Shown piece after piece: positions 25,761 to 33,089 of a stretch of DNA of 64,000 bases. A model generated the notes under the pieces. The model saw nothing but the letters and a program-made list of their open reading frames with translations, did no database searches and was not told the origin of the DNA. Each line of letters starts with the position of its first letter. The stretch's first letter is position 1. The position numbers were made by a program, and so were the translations under genes. Origin of the DNA: Halodurantibacterium daqingensis (GTDB taxonomy: Bacteria; Pseudomonadota; Alphaproteobacteria; Rhodobacterales; Rhodobacteraceae); contig NZ_JBHTFQ010000003.1 of NCBI RefSeq assembly GCF_042666235.1, positions 310,001 to 374,000 of the forward strand, read 5' to 3'.

Positions 25761-25928
25761 CTACCACCGCCGCCCTACGAGAAACGCCGCCGCGGCGGCG
25801 ATCAGCAGCGACAGGGCAAGCGCCGGTTCACCCCCGGCGCCGGGCACGACCTGATAGCCAACCAGAAGCGTAACTCCGGCGGCGGCAAGAACGGCGGCAA
25901 GCAGCAGGGCAAAACGGGCAGGGGGCAT
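25761..25928 (-). CDS. Small two-helix membrane protein, function unknown
   Basis: A 55-codon gene with a textbook ribosome site (AAAGGAG, 7 bp before ATG 25928). The product has a hydrophobic helix (residues 6-27, ALLLAAVLAAAGVTLLVG), a short loop with VVPGAGGEP, a second helix (36-51) and a basic end GRRW, giving a helical hairpin with both ends inside. I do not recognise a named family. It is 193 bp after the betaine-homocysteine methyltransferase gene on the same strand and convergent with dgt. Confidence 0.65.
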   Translation of the reverse strand: MPPARFALLLAAVLAAAGVTLLVGYQVVPGAGGEPALALSLLIAAAAAFLVGRRW

Positions 25929-26121
25929 GGGAACTCCTTTCTGTTGATCTGGGCATGCCGCCGGCGGAATGGAAGCGTGCGGTGGATCACCAGTTCGTCT
26001 CTCCGGCCCCGAACCCAGAGGCGCCGCGGGGGCATGCCAAGGTCCGGGACCCGCGTGGCGCCGGAGGGGTGCGGATCGCCGCCGCCGGACGGCCTCTTGC
26101 CCCGCAGGCGGGAACCCGGCG

Positions 26122-27132
26122 TCAGCCGCGGCGGCGACGGCTGCGGGATGCGGCGGCGGGATCGATTCCCGTGCCATCACCTGCCGAAGAAAGGGCGCCG
26201 AGGGCCGCGGTGATCTGGTCAAGCGTCGGGCGTGGACCAGGCGGTCGGGTTTCCAGTGCGCCGCGCATCGCGCGCAGATGGGCAGGCATCGTGCCGCAGC
26301 ATCCGCCAATGATGCGGGCCCCGGCGTCGCGGGCCAGGACCGCATATTCCGCCATCAGGTCCGGCGTGCCGTCGTAGTGAAGACTGCCATCGCGGTATCT
26401 GGGAATCCCGGCGTTGCCCTTGGCGATGAGCGGCCGTTCCGTGCCCTGCGCGGCAAAGCCGAGAAGGGTGCGCAAGAGATCCGAGGCCCCCAGTCCGCAA
26501 TTGGCGCCAAAGGCGAGCGGCGGCCAGTCCAGCCGCTCGACCAGGGTGACCATTTCTGCCGGGGTCAAGCCCATCATTGTGCGGCCGGCAGTGTCAAAGC
26601 TCATGGTGGCACACCAGGGCATGCCGGCGAGGCGGGCAGCTTCGGCGATGGCGCGAAGCTCTTCCGGGGCCGATATCGTTTCGGCCCAAAGGACGTCGGC
26701 ACCGCCGTCGCGCAAGGCCTCGGCCTGCTGGTGGAAAATCTCTACCGCAGCTGCCTGCGACAGACGCCCCATCGGGGCCATGATTTCCCCGGTAGGGCCC
26801 ATCGAGCCTGCCACGACGACGGGCCGGCCGGCGCCGTCGGCGATCTCGCGCCCGAGTTCGGCAGCGGCCCTGTTCAGTTCGGCCACCCGCCCCTCGGCCT
26901 GATGAAGCCGCAGCCGGCTTGCGTTCGCGCCGAAGCTGTTGGTCAGGAACAGATCCGATCCAGCCTCGACCGCGCTTCGATACAGGCCGCGGATCTGATC
27001 GGGTGCCGTAACGTTCCACAGTTCCGGCGCCGCGCCCGCAGGCAGCCCCATGTTGAACAGCGTGGTCCCGGTGGCGCCATCGGCCAGAAGCCATGACCGT
27101 TCGCACAGCAGGCGGGACAGCGGATCGCCCAT
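26122..27132 (-). CDS. bmt: Betaine--homocysteine S-methyltransferase
   Basis: Zinc-dependent methyltransferase of 336 residues making methionine from homocysteine, with glycine betaine or a related donor. The homocysteine-binding barrel starts with LLADGATGTTL, and the zinc ligands are Cys212 (GANCGLGA) and the pair Cys278-Cys279 (GGCCGT). A Ser/Arg-rich tail (RSRRRRG) follows the fold. ATG 27132 is preferred, with GAAAGG upstream; the frame continues to 27153. It stands alone, about 160 bp downstream of the DUF1476 stop and beyond a terminator. Confidence 0.9.
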   Translation of the reverse strand: MGDPLSRLLCERSWLLADGATGTTLFNMGLPAGAAPELWNVTAPDQIRGLYRSAVEAGSDLFLTNSFGANASRLRLHQAEGRVAELNRAAAELGREIADGAGRPVVVAGSMGPTGEIMAPMGRLSQAAAVEIFHQQAEALRDGGADVLWAETISAPEELRAIAEAARLAGMPWCATMSFDTAGRTMMGLTPAEMVTLVERLDWPPLAFGANCGLGASDLLRTLLGFAAQGTERPLIAKGNAGIPRYRDGSLHYDGTPDLMAEYAVLARDAGARIIGGCCGTMPAHLRAMRGALETRPPGPRPTLDQITAALGALSSAGDGTGIDPAAASRSRRRRG

Positions 27133-27152
27133 CAAGGCAGCCTTTCGAACCA

Positions 27153-27180
27153 AAGGGGGCGGCCCTCTGGCCGCCCTTCA
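27153..27180 (-). terminator. Terminator downstream of the DUF1476 gene
   Basis: A near-perfect stem AAGGGGGCGGCC / GGCCGCCCTT with loop CTCT lies about 110 bp past the DUF1476 stop. Read on the minus strand it ends in CCCCCTTTG, a weak U-run. It separates that gene from bmt. Confidence 0.5.
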
Positions 27181-27290
27181 TCACACAGGATGTCATGATT
27201 CCCGGCCTTCGCCAAATGGCTTCCCGCCGGCAATTTAGTCGAACTTCGTCGATACGCACCGGTCAAAGACGCGGGCCGGATCGCCGGGCC

Positions 27291-27605
27291 TCAGCCCTCG
27301 TCGGTCAGCTGCGCCTTCGCGACGAGCAGAAGCTCGTTCATCCGGGCGCGGATCTCGCTGTCGCTGGCGCGGGGGCCCAGATCGGCCGAAAGCTTGCGGA
27401 TGACGTCTTCGTGGCCGGCTTCCTCGAAATCGGCCTTGACCACCGACATCGCATAGGCGTCGGCCTCGGCGCCTTCCTTGCCCAGAAGGCCCGCAGCCCA
27501 AAGCCCCAGCAGCTTGTTGCGGCGGGCGATTGCCTTGAACTCCATCTCGGCGTCATGGGCAAACTTGGCCTCGAAGGCGCGCTCGCGCTCGTCAAAGGTG
27601 GGCAT
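27291..27605 (-). CDS. DUF1476 family protein, F1FO-ATP synthase zeta-type inhibitor
   Basis: Four-helix soluble protein of 104 residues, exactly the size of the zeta subunit described in Paracoccus denitrificans, which inserts its N-terminus into F1 and blocks ATP hydrolysis. Family signature parts visible are FDERERAFEAKFAHDAE at the inhibitory N-terminus, ARRNKLLGLWAAGLLG, and EDVIRKLSADL. The start ATG 27605 has GAGGAG upstream. It is divergent from purC, a usual placement in this order. Activity is inferred from the family. Confidence 0.88.
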   Translation of the reverse strand: MPTFDERERAFEAKFAHDAEMEFKAIARRNKLLGLWAAGLLGKEGAEADAYAMSVVKADFEEAGHEDVIRKLSADLGPRASDSEIRARMNELLLVAKAQLTDEG

Positions 27606-27708
27606 GTCGTGGCTCCTCACGGTGTTGCAGGTCCTGACGGAAGATATGCCCTTGGCCGCGCGCCCCCGCAAGGGCCGGCAGGCGGCAGGACGATTGGCCG
27701 CGACATCC

Positions 27709-27737
27709 TTGCGACATTGGGCGGCTTGGCCTATAGG
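27709..27737 (+). promoter_or_regulatory. Candidate promoter of purC-purS-purQ
   Basis: TTGCGA (27709-27714), a 17-bp spacer and TATAGG (27732-27737) lie 45 bp before the purC start. Both boxes match four of six consensus bases and the spacing is ideal for the housekeeping sigma factor. Confidence 0.45.
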
Positions 27738-27781
27738 AAGCGCAAAGCGCGGCCAGTCCCGCGCAGCATACCGGAGTTCCC

Positions 27782-28546
27782 ATGGCACCACGTCGCACCA
27801 AAGTATACGAGGGCAAGGCAAAGATCCTTTACGAAGGCCCCGAGCCTGGGACGCTGATACAGTATTTCAAGGATGATGCCACCGCCTTCAACGCGCAGAA
27901 AAAGGACGTGATCGAAGGCAAGGGCGTGCTGAACAACCGGCTGTCCGAGTTCTTCATGAGCGGGCTGAACGCGATCGGTGTGCCGACACACTTCATCCGC
28001 CGGCTCAACATGCGCGAACAGCTCATCCGCTCGGTCGAGATGATTCCCCTCGAGGTCGTGGTGCGCAACTATGCCGCCGGTTCGATCTCCAAGCGGCTGG
28101 GCATCGAAGAAGGGACGGCCCTGCCGCGCCCGATCGTCGAGTTCTACTACAAGGACGATGCGCTGGGCGATCCCATGGTTTCGGAAGAACACATCATCGC
28201 CTTCGGCTGGGCCAGCCAGCAGGATCTGGATGACATGGTGGCGCTGGGCCTGCGTGTGAACGACTTCATGTCGGGCGTGATGATGGGGGTCGGCATCCGG
28301 CTGGTGGATTTCAAGATCGAGATCGGCCGCATCTGGGAGAACGACTATCAGCGCCTGGTCGTCGCCGACGAGATCAGCCCCGACAGCTGCCGCCTGTGGG
28401 ATATCGAGACCGGCCGCAAGCTGGACAAGGACGTGTTCCGGCGCGATCTGGGCAACCTTGCGGATGCCTATACCGAAGTGGCACGGCGTCTGGGCGTGCT
28501 GCCCAGAAACGCGAACAATGTCACCAAACCGACCCTGATCAACTGA
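27782..28546 (+). CDS. purC: Phosphoribosylaminoimidazolesuccinocarboxamide synthase
   Basis: SAICAR synthetase, step 8 of de novo IMP synthesis, joining CAIR and aspartate with ATP. The 254 residues begin with RRTKVYEGKAKILYEGPEPG, the ATP-binding loop, and contain VVVRNYAAGSISKRLG and the signature VDFKIEIGR near 178, followed by ADEISPDSCRLWD with catalytic acidic residues. ATG 27782 follows CCGGAG. purS starts nine bases after its stop. Confidence 0.97.
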   Translation: MAPRRTKVYEGKAKILYEGPEPGTLIQYFKDDATAFNAQKKDVIEGKGVLNNRLSEFFMSGLNAIGVPTHFIRRLNMREQLIRSVEMIPLEVVVRNYAAGSISKRLGIEEGTALPRPIVEFYYKDDALGDPMVSEEHIIAFGWASQQDLDDMVALGLRVNDFMSGVMMGVGIRLVDFKIEIGRIWENDYQRLVVADEISPDSCRLWDIETGRKLDKDVFRRDLGNLADAYTEVARRLGVLPRNANNVTKPTLIN

Positions 28547-28555
28547 GAGGCGCCA

Positions 28556-28807
28556 ATGTCGCAGATGCTGAAAGCCCGCGTGCATGTCATGCTGAAGGAC
28601 GGGGTGCTTGACCCTCAGGGCGAGGCGGTGCGCCATGCGCTGGGCACGCTCGGTTTTGCCGGCGTTCAGGGTGTGCGTCAGGGCAAGGTGATCGAGCTGG
28701 ATCTGGCCGCGACCGACCGCGCCGCAGCGGAGGCCGAGGTGCGCGCCATGTGCGAAAAGCTGCTCGCCAATACCGTGATCGAGAAGTATTCGGTCGAGAT
28801 CGCCTGA
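28556..28807 (+). CDS. purS: Phosphoribosylformylglycinamidine synthase subunit PurS
   Basis: Small 83-residue subunit that bridges PurL and PurQ in the three-part FGAM synthase. Recognisable parts are ARVHVMLKDGVLDPQGEAV, GVQGVRQGKVIELDL and the C-terminal CEKLLANTVIEKYSVE. Length is normal. It lies between purC and purQ, as in other alphaproteobacteria and Gram-positives with the split enzyme; purL is not in this window. Confidence 0.96.
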   Translation: MSQMLKARVHVMLKDGVLDPQGEAVRHALGTLGFAGVQGVRQGKVIELDLAATDRAAAEAEVRAMCEKLLANTVIEKYSVEIA

Positions 28808-28830
28808 GGCCTGCCAGCCGGAGAAATGCC

Positions 28831-29499
28831 ATGAAAGCCGCCGTCATCACCTTCCCCGGATCGAACTGCGATCGCGATCTTGCCGTGGCCTTCGAGGCGG
28901 CCGGTGCCGACGTGGTCCGCGTCTGGCACAAGGACACCGCCTTGCCTGCCGGCGTGGATGTGGTCGGCGTGCCGGGCGGGTTCTCGTTCGGGGATTACCT
29001 GCGCTGCGGGGCGATTGCCGCACGTTCGCCCATCGCCGCGGCGGTCGTGGATCATGCGCGTCGGGGCGGCTTCGTGCTGGGCGTCTGCAACGGCTTTCAG
29101 GTCCTGACCGAGGCCGGGCTGCTGCCCGGCGCCCTGATGCGCAATGCCGGATTGAAGTTCGTCTGCAAGCCGGTGACGCTGCGCGTGACAACCGCCGACA
29201 GCGCCTTCACCTCGGGCTGGGCAAAGGGCACCGAAATCGTGGTGCCGGTGGCGCATCACGACGGCAACTATACGGCCGATGCCGAAACCCTTGCGGCTCT
29301 GCAGGGCGAGGATCGGATCGCCTTTACCTATGCGCAGAATCCGAACGGGTCGGTTGCGGATATCGCCGGCATCCTGTCCGCGAACCGCCGGGTGCTCGGG
29401 ATGATGCCGCATCCCGAACGTGCGATCGATCCTGCGCAAGGCAGCGCCGATGGATCGGTGCTTTTCCGCTCGGTTCTGGGTGCGTTCACTGCGGCCTGA
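28831..29499 (+). CDS. purQ: Phosphoribosylformylglycinamidine synthase subunit PurQ
   Basis: Glutamine amidotransferase subunit of FGAM synthase, 222 residues, class I triad type. The nucleophile is Cys86 in LGVCNGFQVL and the His/Glu pair is in MMPHPERA near 196. The N-terminal AVITFPGSNCDRD and PGGFSFGDYLRCG are PurQ signatures. ATG 28831 follows CCGGAGAAA. It ends the purC-S-Q run; a sensor kinase gene starts 47 bp later on the same strand. Confidence 0.97.
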   Translation: MKAAVITFPGSNCDRDLAVAFEAAGADVVRVWHKDTALPAGVDVVGVPGGFSFGDYLRCGAIAARSPIAAAVVDHARRGGFVLGVCNGFQVLTEAGLLPGALMRNAGLKFVCKPVTLRVTTADSAFTSGWAKGTEIVVPVAHHDGNYTADAETLAALQGEDRIAFTYAQNPNGSVADIAGILSANRRVLGMMPHPERAIDPAQGSADGSVLFRSVLGAFTAA

Positions 29500-29545
29500 T
29501 GTGCGCCGCTTGAGGCGGGCCTGGCGCGCGCGTATCCTGCGGCGC

Positions 29546-31321
29546 ATGAACCTGCGCAATGACCTTGCCGATGCGGCCGATCCGACGCCACCGCTGACCG
29601 AACGCCTGACCTGGCGGATGCGGCTGGTCATCGGCGGGCTGATGGTGCTTGCCATCGTGGTGATCTGGACCACCAATGTCTGGCTGACCGACAGGTTCAC
29701 CGAAAGCACGCGCAATCGCGCCGAGTTGCGGCTGGTGCTTTATTCCGGCAACCTGCAAAGCGAATTGCAGCGCAATTCCGTGGTGCCCCTGCTGCTGGCC
29801 CGTGATCCGGAGTTGATCAATGCCCTGCGGACCGAGGATTTTTCGCGCACCTCGCAGCGGCTGATTTCCTTTCAGGGCGAGATCGGGGCGGCCTCGCTTG
29901 TGCTTCTGGATGCAAGCGGGCGGACGGTGGCGGCGACCGATCGCAACCTTCTGGGCACCAATCACCGGCAGGATCCTTATTTCGTCGAGGCGCAGCGCTC
30001 GAAAGACACCGTTTTCACGGCCGCGCGCCGCGAAACGGGCGGATATGAATTCACCTTTGCGCGGGCGGTGCTGCACGAGAACCGGGTGATCGGTGTCGTT
30101 GCGGTCGAAGTGGACCTGATGAAATACGAACGCGCCTGGGCCGGCCTGACCGATGCCGTGGCCGTGACCGACAGCGAGGGCTATGTCATCCTCTCGACCG
30201 AGCCGCGCTGGCGGGGTCTGAGCATGGATGAGGCGCTTGCGGTGCGCGATGCGCCCTCGGCGATCCAGCGCGCCCTGCGCGCCCCGGCCGACTGGGGGCA
30301 GGAACGGCCCGACGCCTATCTGCGCGGCGAGGCAGTGATGCGCAACGAGGCGCGCATTCCGTTCCGTGGCTGGCGCATCGTCTCGTTCACCCGCTACGAC
30401 TCGGTCCGGGAACGGGTGAACGGCGTGCTGGCCCTGGAAATCATGGGCTTCGCGGTGCTCCTGGCCTTCACCTTCTACATGATGTCGCGCCGCGCCTGGT
30501 CACAATCGGCGGTGTTCCAGCAGGAATCCGCGGAACTGCGCCGGCTCAACGCGCGTTTGCAACGCGAGATCGCCGAACGCGAGAAGGTGCAGAAAGATCT
30601 GGCGGTGGCAGAACAGACGCTGGCACAATCCTCCAAGCTGGCTGCCCTGGGCGAAATGTCGGCGGCGGTCAGCCATGAACTGAACCAGCCGCTGGCCGCG
30701 ATGAAGACCTATCTGGCGGGGGCAAGGCTTCTGCTTCAGCGCAAGCGCACCGACGAGGCGGTCGCCTCCTTCCAGCGGATCGACGACCTGATCGAGCGGA
30801 TGGGCGCCATCACGCGCCAGCTCAAATCCTATGCGCGCAAGGGCGGCGAGGCCTTCGAGCCCGTGGACCTGCGCACCTGCGTGTCCTCGGCGCTGGCGAT
30901 GATGGAGCCGCAACTGAAGGAGCGTGAAGTCAAGATCACCCGCACCCTGCCGCGCAAGCCGGTGATGGTGATGGCTGATCGCCTCCGGCTGGAGCAGGTC
31001 ATCATCAACCTTCTGCGCAATGCGCTGGATGCCACGAAGGGCGTGCGCGATCCGCATGTGGATCTGCTGCTGAGCCAGGGTGAAACCGCGATTCTTGCGG
31101 TACGCGACAACGGGCCGGGGATCGAGGATCTCGATAATCTGTTCGAGCCCTTCTACACCACCAAGAAGCCGGGCGAGGGCGTGGGCCTTGGCCTTGCGAT
31201 TTCGTCGGGGATCGTCACCGACCTGGGCGGGCGCCTGACCGCGCGCAATGGTGAAGGGGGCGGGGCTGTATTCGAGGTCCAGCTTCCCATATTGACAAGT
31301 GAAACACAGGCAGCCGAGTGA
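29546..31321 (+). CDS. Sensor histidine kinase, DctB-like
   Basis: Membrane kinase of 591 residues. Helix 1 is near 28-48 (LVIGGLMVLAIVVIW) and helix 2 near 290-312 (ALEIMGFAVLLAFTFYM), enclosing a double-CACHE periplasmic sensor with GRTVAATDRNLLGTN. After a coiled coil, HisKA SAAVSHELNQPLAAMKT has His377. The ATPase part shows NLLRNALDA, DNGPGIED and GVGLGLAIS. No clear ribosome site precedes ATG 29546, so the start is uncertain by some codons. The regulator gene starts 7 bp after its stop. Nothing nearby identifies the ligand. Confidence 0.88.
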   Translation: MNLRNDLADAADPTPPLTERLTWRMRLVIGGLMVLAIVVIWTTNVWLTDRFTESTRNRAELRLVLYSGNLQSELQRNSVVPLLLARDPELINALRTEDFSRTSQRLISFQGEIGAASLVLLDASGRTVAATDRNLLGTNHRQDPYFVEAQRSKDTVFTAARRETGGYEFTFARAVLHENRVIGVVAVEVDLMKYERAWAGLTDAVAVTDSEGYVILSTEPRWRGLSMDEALAVRDAPSAIQRALRAPADWGQERPDAYLRGEAVMRNEARIPFRGWRIVSFTRYDSVRERVNGVLALEIMGFAVLLAFTFYMMSRRAWSQSAVFQQESAELRRLNARLQREIAEREKVQKDLAVAEQTLAQSSKLAALGEMSAAVSHELNQPLAAMKTYLAGARLLLQRKRTDEAVASFQRIDDLIERMGAITRQLKSYARKGGEAFEPVDLRTCVSSALAMMEPQLKEREVKITRTLPRKPVMVMADRLRLEQVIINLLRNALDATKGVRDPHVDLLLSQGETAILAVRDNGPGIEDLDNLFEPFYTTKKPGEGVGLGLAISSGIVTDLGGRLTARNGEGGGAVFEVQLPILTSETQAAE

Positions 31322-31327
31322 GGAAAA

Positions 31328-32659
31328 ATGGGTCGTTCGATGAAAGTCGCGATTGTCGATGATGAACAGGACATGCGCCAGTCGATCAGCCAGTGGCTGG
31401 CTCTGTCGGGGTTCGAGACCGAGACCTATCCCTCGGCCGAGGATGCGCTGAAGGCACTGGGGCCGGAATTTCCGGGCGTCGTCGTCTCCGACATCAAGAT
31501 GCCGGGGATGGACGGGATGGCGTTCCTCAAGCGTCTGATGAGCATGGACAGCGGGCTGCCCGTCATCATGATCACCGGCCATGGCGATGTGCCGATGGCG
31601 GTCGAGGCGATGCGCATCGGCGCCTATGACTTTCTGGAGAAGCCCTTCAATCCCGACCGCATGACCGAACTGGCAAAACGCGCCACGCAGGTGCGGCGCC
31701 TGACGCTGGACAACCGCGCGCTGCGTCGGGAATTGTCCGATGGCTCGGTGTTGATGAAGAAGTTGATCGGCACCTCGGCGGTGATGGAGCGGCTGCGCGA
31801 AGACATCCTTGATCTGGGCCAGGCCGACGGGCATGTGCTGATCGACGGGGAAACCGGCACCGGCAAGACGCTTGTCGCCCATGCCCTGCATGCGGTGGGG
31901 CCGCGGGCGGGCAAGAAGTTCACGGTGATATCCTGCGCCGCCTATTCCGAGGATCAGCTTGCCGCCAAGCTGTTCGGCCCGACCGACGAGGGCGATGGTC
32001 TGCCACTTATCGAAGAGGCGCGCGGTGGCACCCTTTGCCTTGAGGATGTCGAGGCGCTGAGCCAGTCGTTGCAGGCGCGGCTTCTGACCTTCATCAACGA
32101 TCAGGGCACGCCGGCGGAAACGCGGATCGTTGCAATCTGCAACGAACATGCGCCCGACAAGACGGTCGAGGATGCACTGCGTCCGGATCTCTATTACCGG
32201 CTTGCCGCACTCAAGATCACGCTGCCCCCTTTGCGGATGCGGGGCGAAGATATCCTGACCCTGTTCACCCGCTATTCCGAGCAGTTTTCGGAGGAATATG
32301 GCTGCGATGCCCCCGAGGTCACCGCGCAGGAGGCGGCGCAGCTTCTGCAGGCACCCTGGCCCGGCAATGTTCGCCAGCTGATCAACATCGCCGAACGCGC
32401 GGTGCTGCAGAACCGGCGTGGCTCGGGCTCGATCGCATCGCTGCTCATGGCTGACAACGAAGCTGCCGGCCCGGCCCTGACCACCGAAGGCAAACCGCTG
32501 AAGGAATATGTGGAAGCCTTCGAGCGGATGCTGATCGACAACACGATGCGCCGCCACAAGGGCGCGATCACGGCGGTGATGGAAGAGCTTTGCCTGCCGC
32601 GCCGCACCCTGAACGAAAAGATGGCGAAATACGCGCTGAGCCGGTCGGATTACCTCTGA
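31328..32659 (+). CDS. NtrC-family response regulator lacking the sigma-54 contact loop
   Basis: 443 residues in three domains. The receiver (6-122) has the DDE pocket, Asp55 in VVVSDIKMPG and Lys105. The AAA+ part has an intact Walker A GETGTGKT (174-181) but a changed Walker B (GGTLCLEDVE instead of GGTLFLDEIG). Where GAFTGA should stand, the chain reads KLFGPTDEGDGLPLIEEARGG (214-234), so the loop is gone. The Fis-type helix-turn-helix at the end, LCLPRRTLNEKMAKYAL, is intact. It probably acts without sigma-54, like Rhodobacter capsulatus NtrC, or as a repressor. GAGGAAAA precedes ATG 31328. Confidence 0.87.
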   Translation: MGRSMKVAIVDDEQDMRQSISQWLALSGFETETYPSAEDALKALGPEFPGVVVSDIKMPGMDGMAFLKRLMSMDSGLPVIMITGHGDVPMAVEAMRIGAYDFLEKPFNPDRMTELAKRATQVRRLTLDNRALRRELSDGSVLMKKLIGTSAVMERLREDILDLGQADGHVLIDGETGTGKTLVAHALHAVGPRAGKKFTVISCAAYSEDQLAAKLFGPTDEGDGLPLIEEARGGTLCLEDVEALSQSLQARLLTFINDQGTPAETRIVAICNEHAPDKTVEDALRPDLYYRLAALKITLPPLRMRGEDILTLFTRYSEQFSEEYGCDAPEVTAQEAAQLLQAPWPGNVRQLINIAERAVLQNRRGSGSIASLLMADNEAAGPALTTEGKPLKEYVEAFERMLIDNTMRRHKGAITAVMEELCLPRRTLNEKMAKYALSRSDYL

Positions 32660-32688
32660 CGGGGCTTGCGCCCCGCGCTGAACCGGGG

Positions 32689-32720
32689 GCGGGTGAAAAA
32701 ACCGATTGTGTTTCACCCGC
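32689..32720. repeat. 10-bp perfect inverted repeat after the response-regulator gene
   Basis: GCGGGTGAAA (32689-32698) and TTTCACCCGC (32711-32720) form a perfect stem around a 12-base A/T-containing loop. It lies 30 bp past the regulator stop. It could be a terminator or an operator; neither strand has a T-run after the stem. Confidence 0.5.
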
Positions 32721-32948
32721 CAACCCCGATAAGGTCGGGAAATGCGGGCCTGCATTTTCATGCGCCCCACATGAGTTTCGCTGTTTCCGGTCACCAAGCG
32801 CCATGTGCTGCGACGTTTCCGGACAGACCGTTTGGCCGCAAGGCCGCAAGATTGCCCGTCGTGCGTGATGCCGGGGTATTTATTCGGAACGGGCGCCGCG
32901 CCTGCGGCCCCTTTACAGGACTGCGATGACGCGCGCTGGACTTGATTG

Positions 32949-32983
32949 GCGGAAAACAGGAAGGTCTTTGGCCTCTGTTCCGC
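32949..32983 (+). promoter_or_regulatory. Bulged stem-loop in the rne leader
   Basis: The arms GCGGAA, CAG and AGG pair with CCT, CTG and TTCCGC, giving 12 base pairs interrupted by two unpaired purine pairs (AA at 32955-32956 and GA at 32960-32961) on the 5' arm; the loop is seven bases. It sits 106 bases before the rne start codon and is a candidate RNase E autoregulatory element. No homology search was possible. Confidence 0.45.
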
Positions 32984-33089
32984 ACTGTCCCGCAGCACTG
33001 ATCGCCTCAACAGATCACCCGCTTCAACCGGATCTGACCCTGCGCCTTGGCGCGGGGGCAGGCCGATTGCGCCGGTGCAATGGAAGACT

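Larger units (their letters stand above)
32660..33089. other. 430-bp region upstream of rne
   Basis: No gene is visible. The region begins with a small hairpin GGGGC-TTGC-GCCCC at 32661-32674, then a 10-bp inverted repeat (32689-32720) and, nearer rne, a bulged 12-bp stem-loop (32949-32983). A TTGCCC/TATTTA pair with a long 19-bp spacer near 32850-32881 is a weak promoter candidate that would give a leader of about 200 bases. Long leaders with stem-loops are known to mediate RNase E autoregulation in enterobacteria. Confidence 0.5.
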
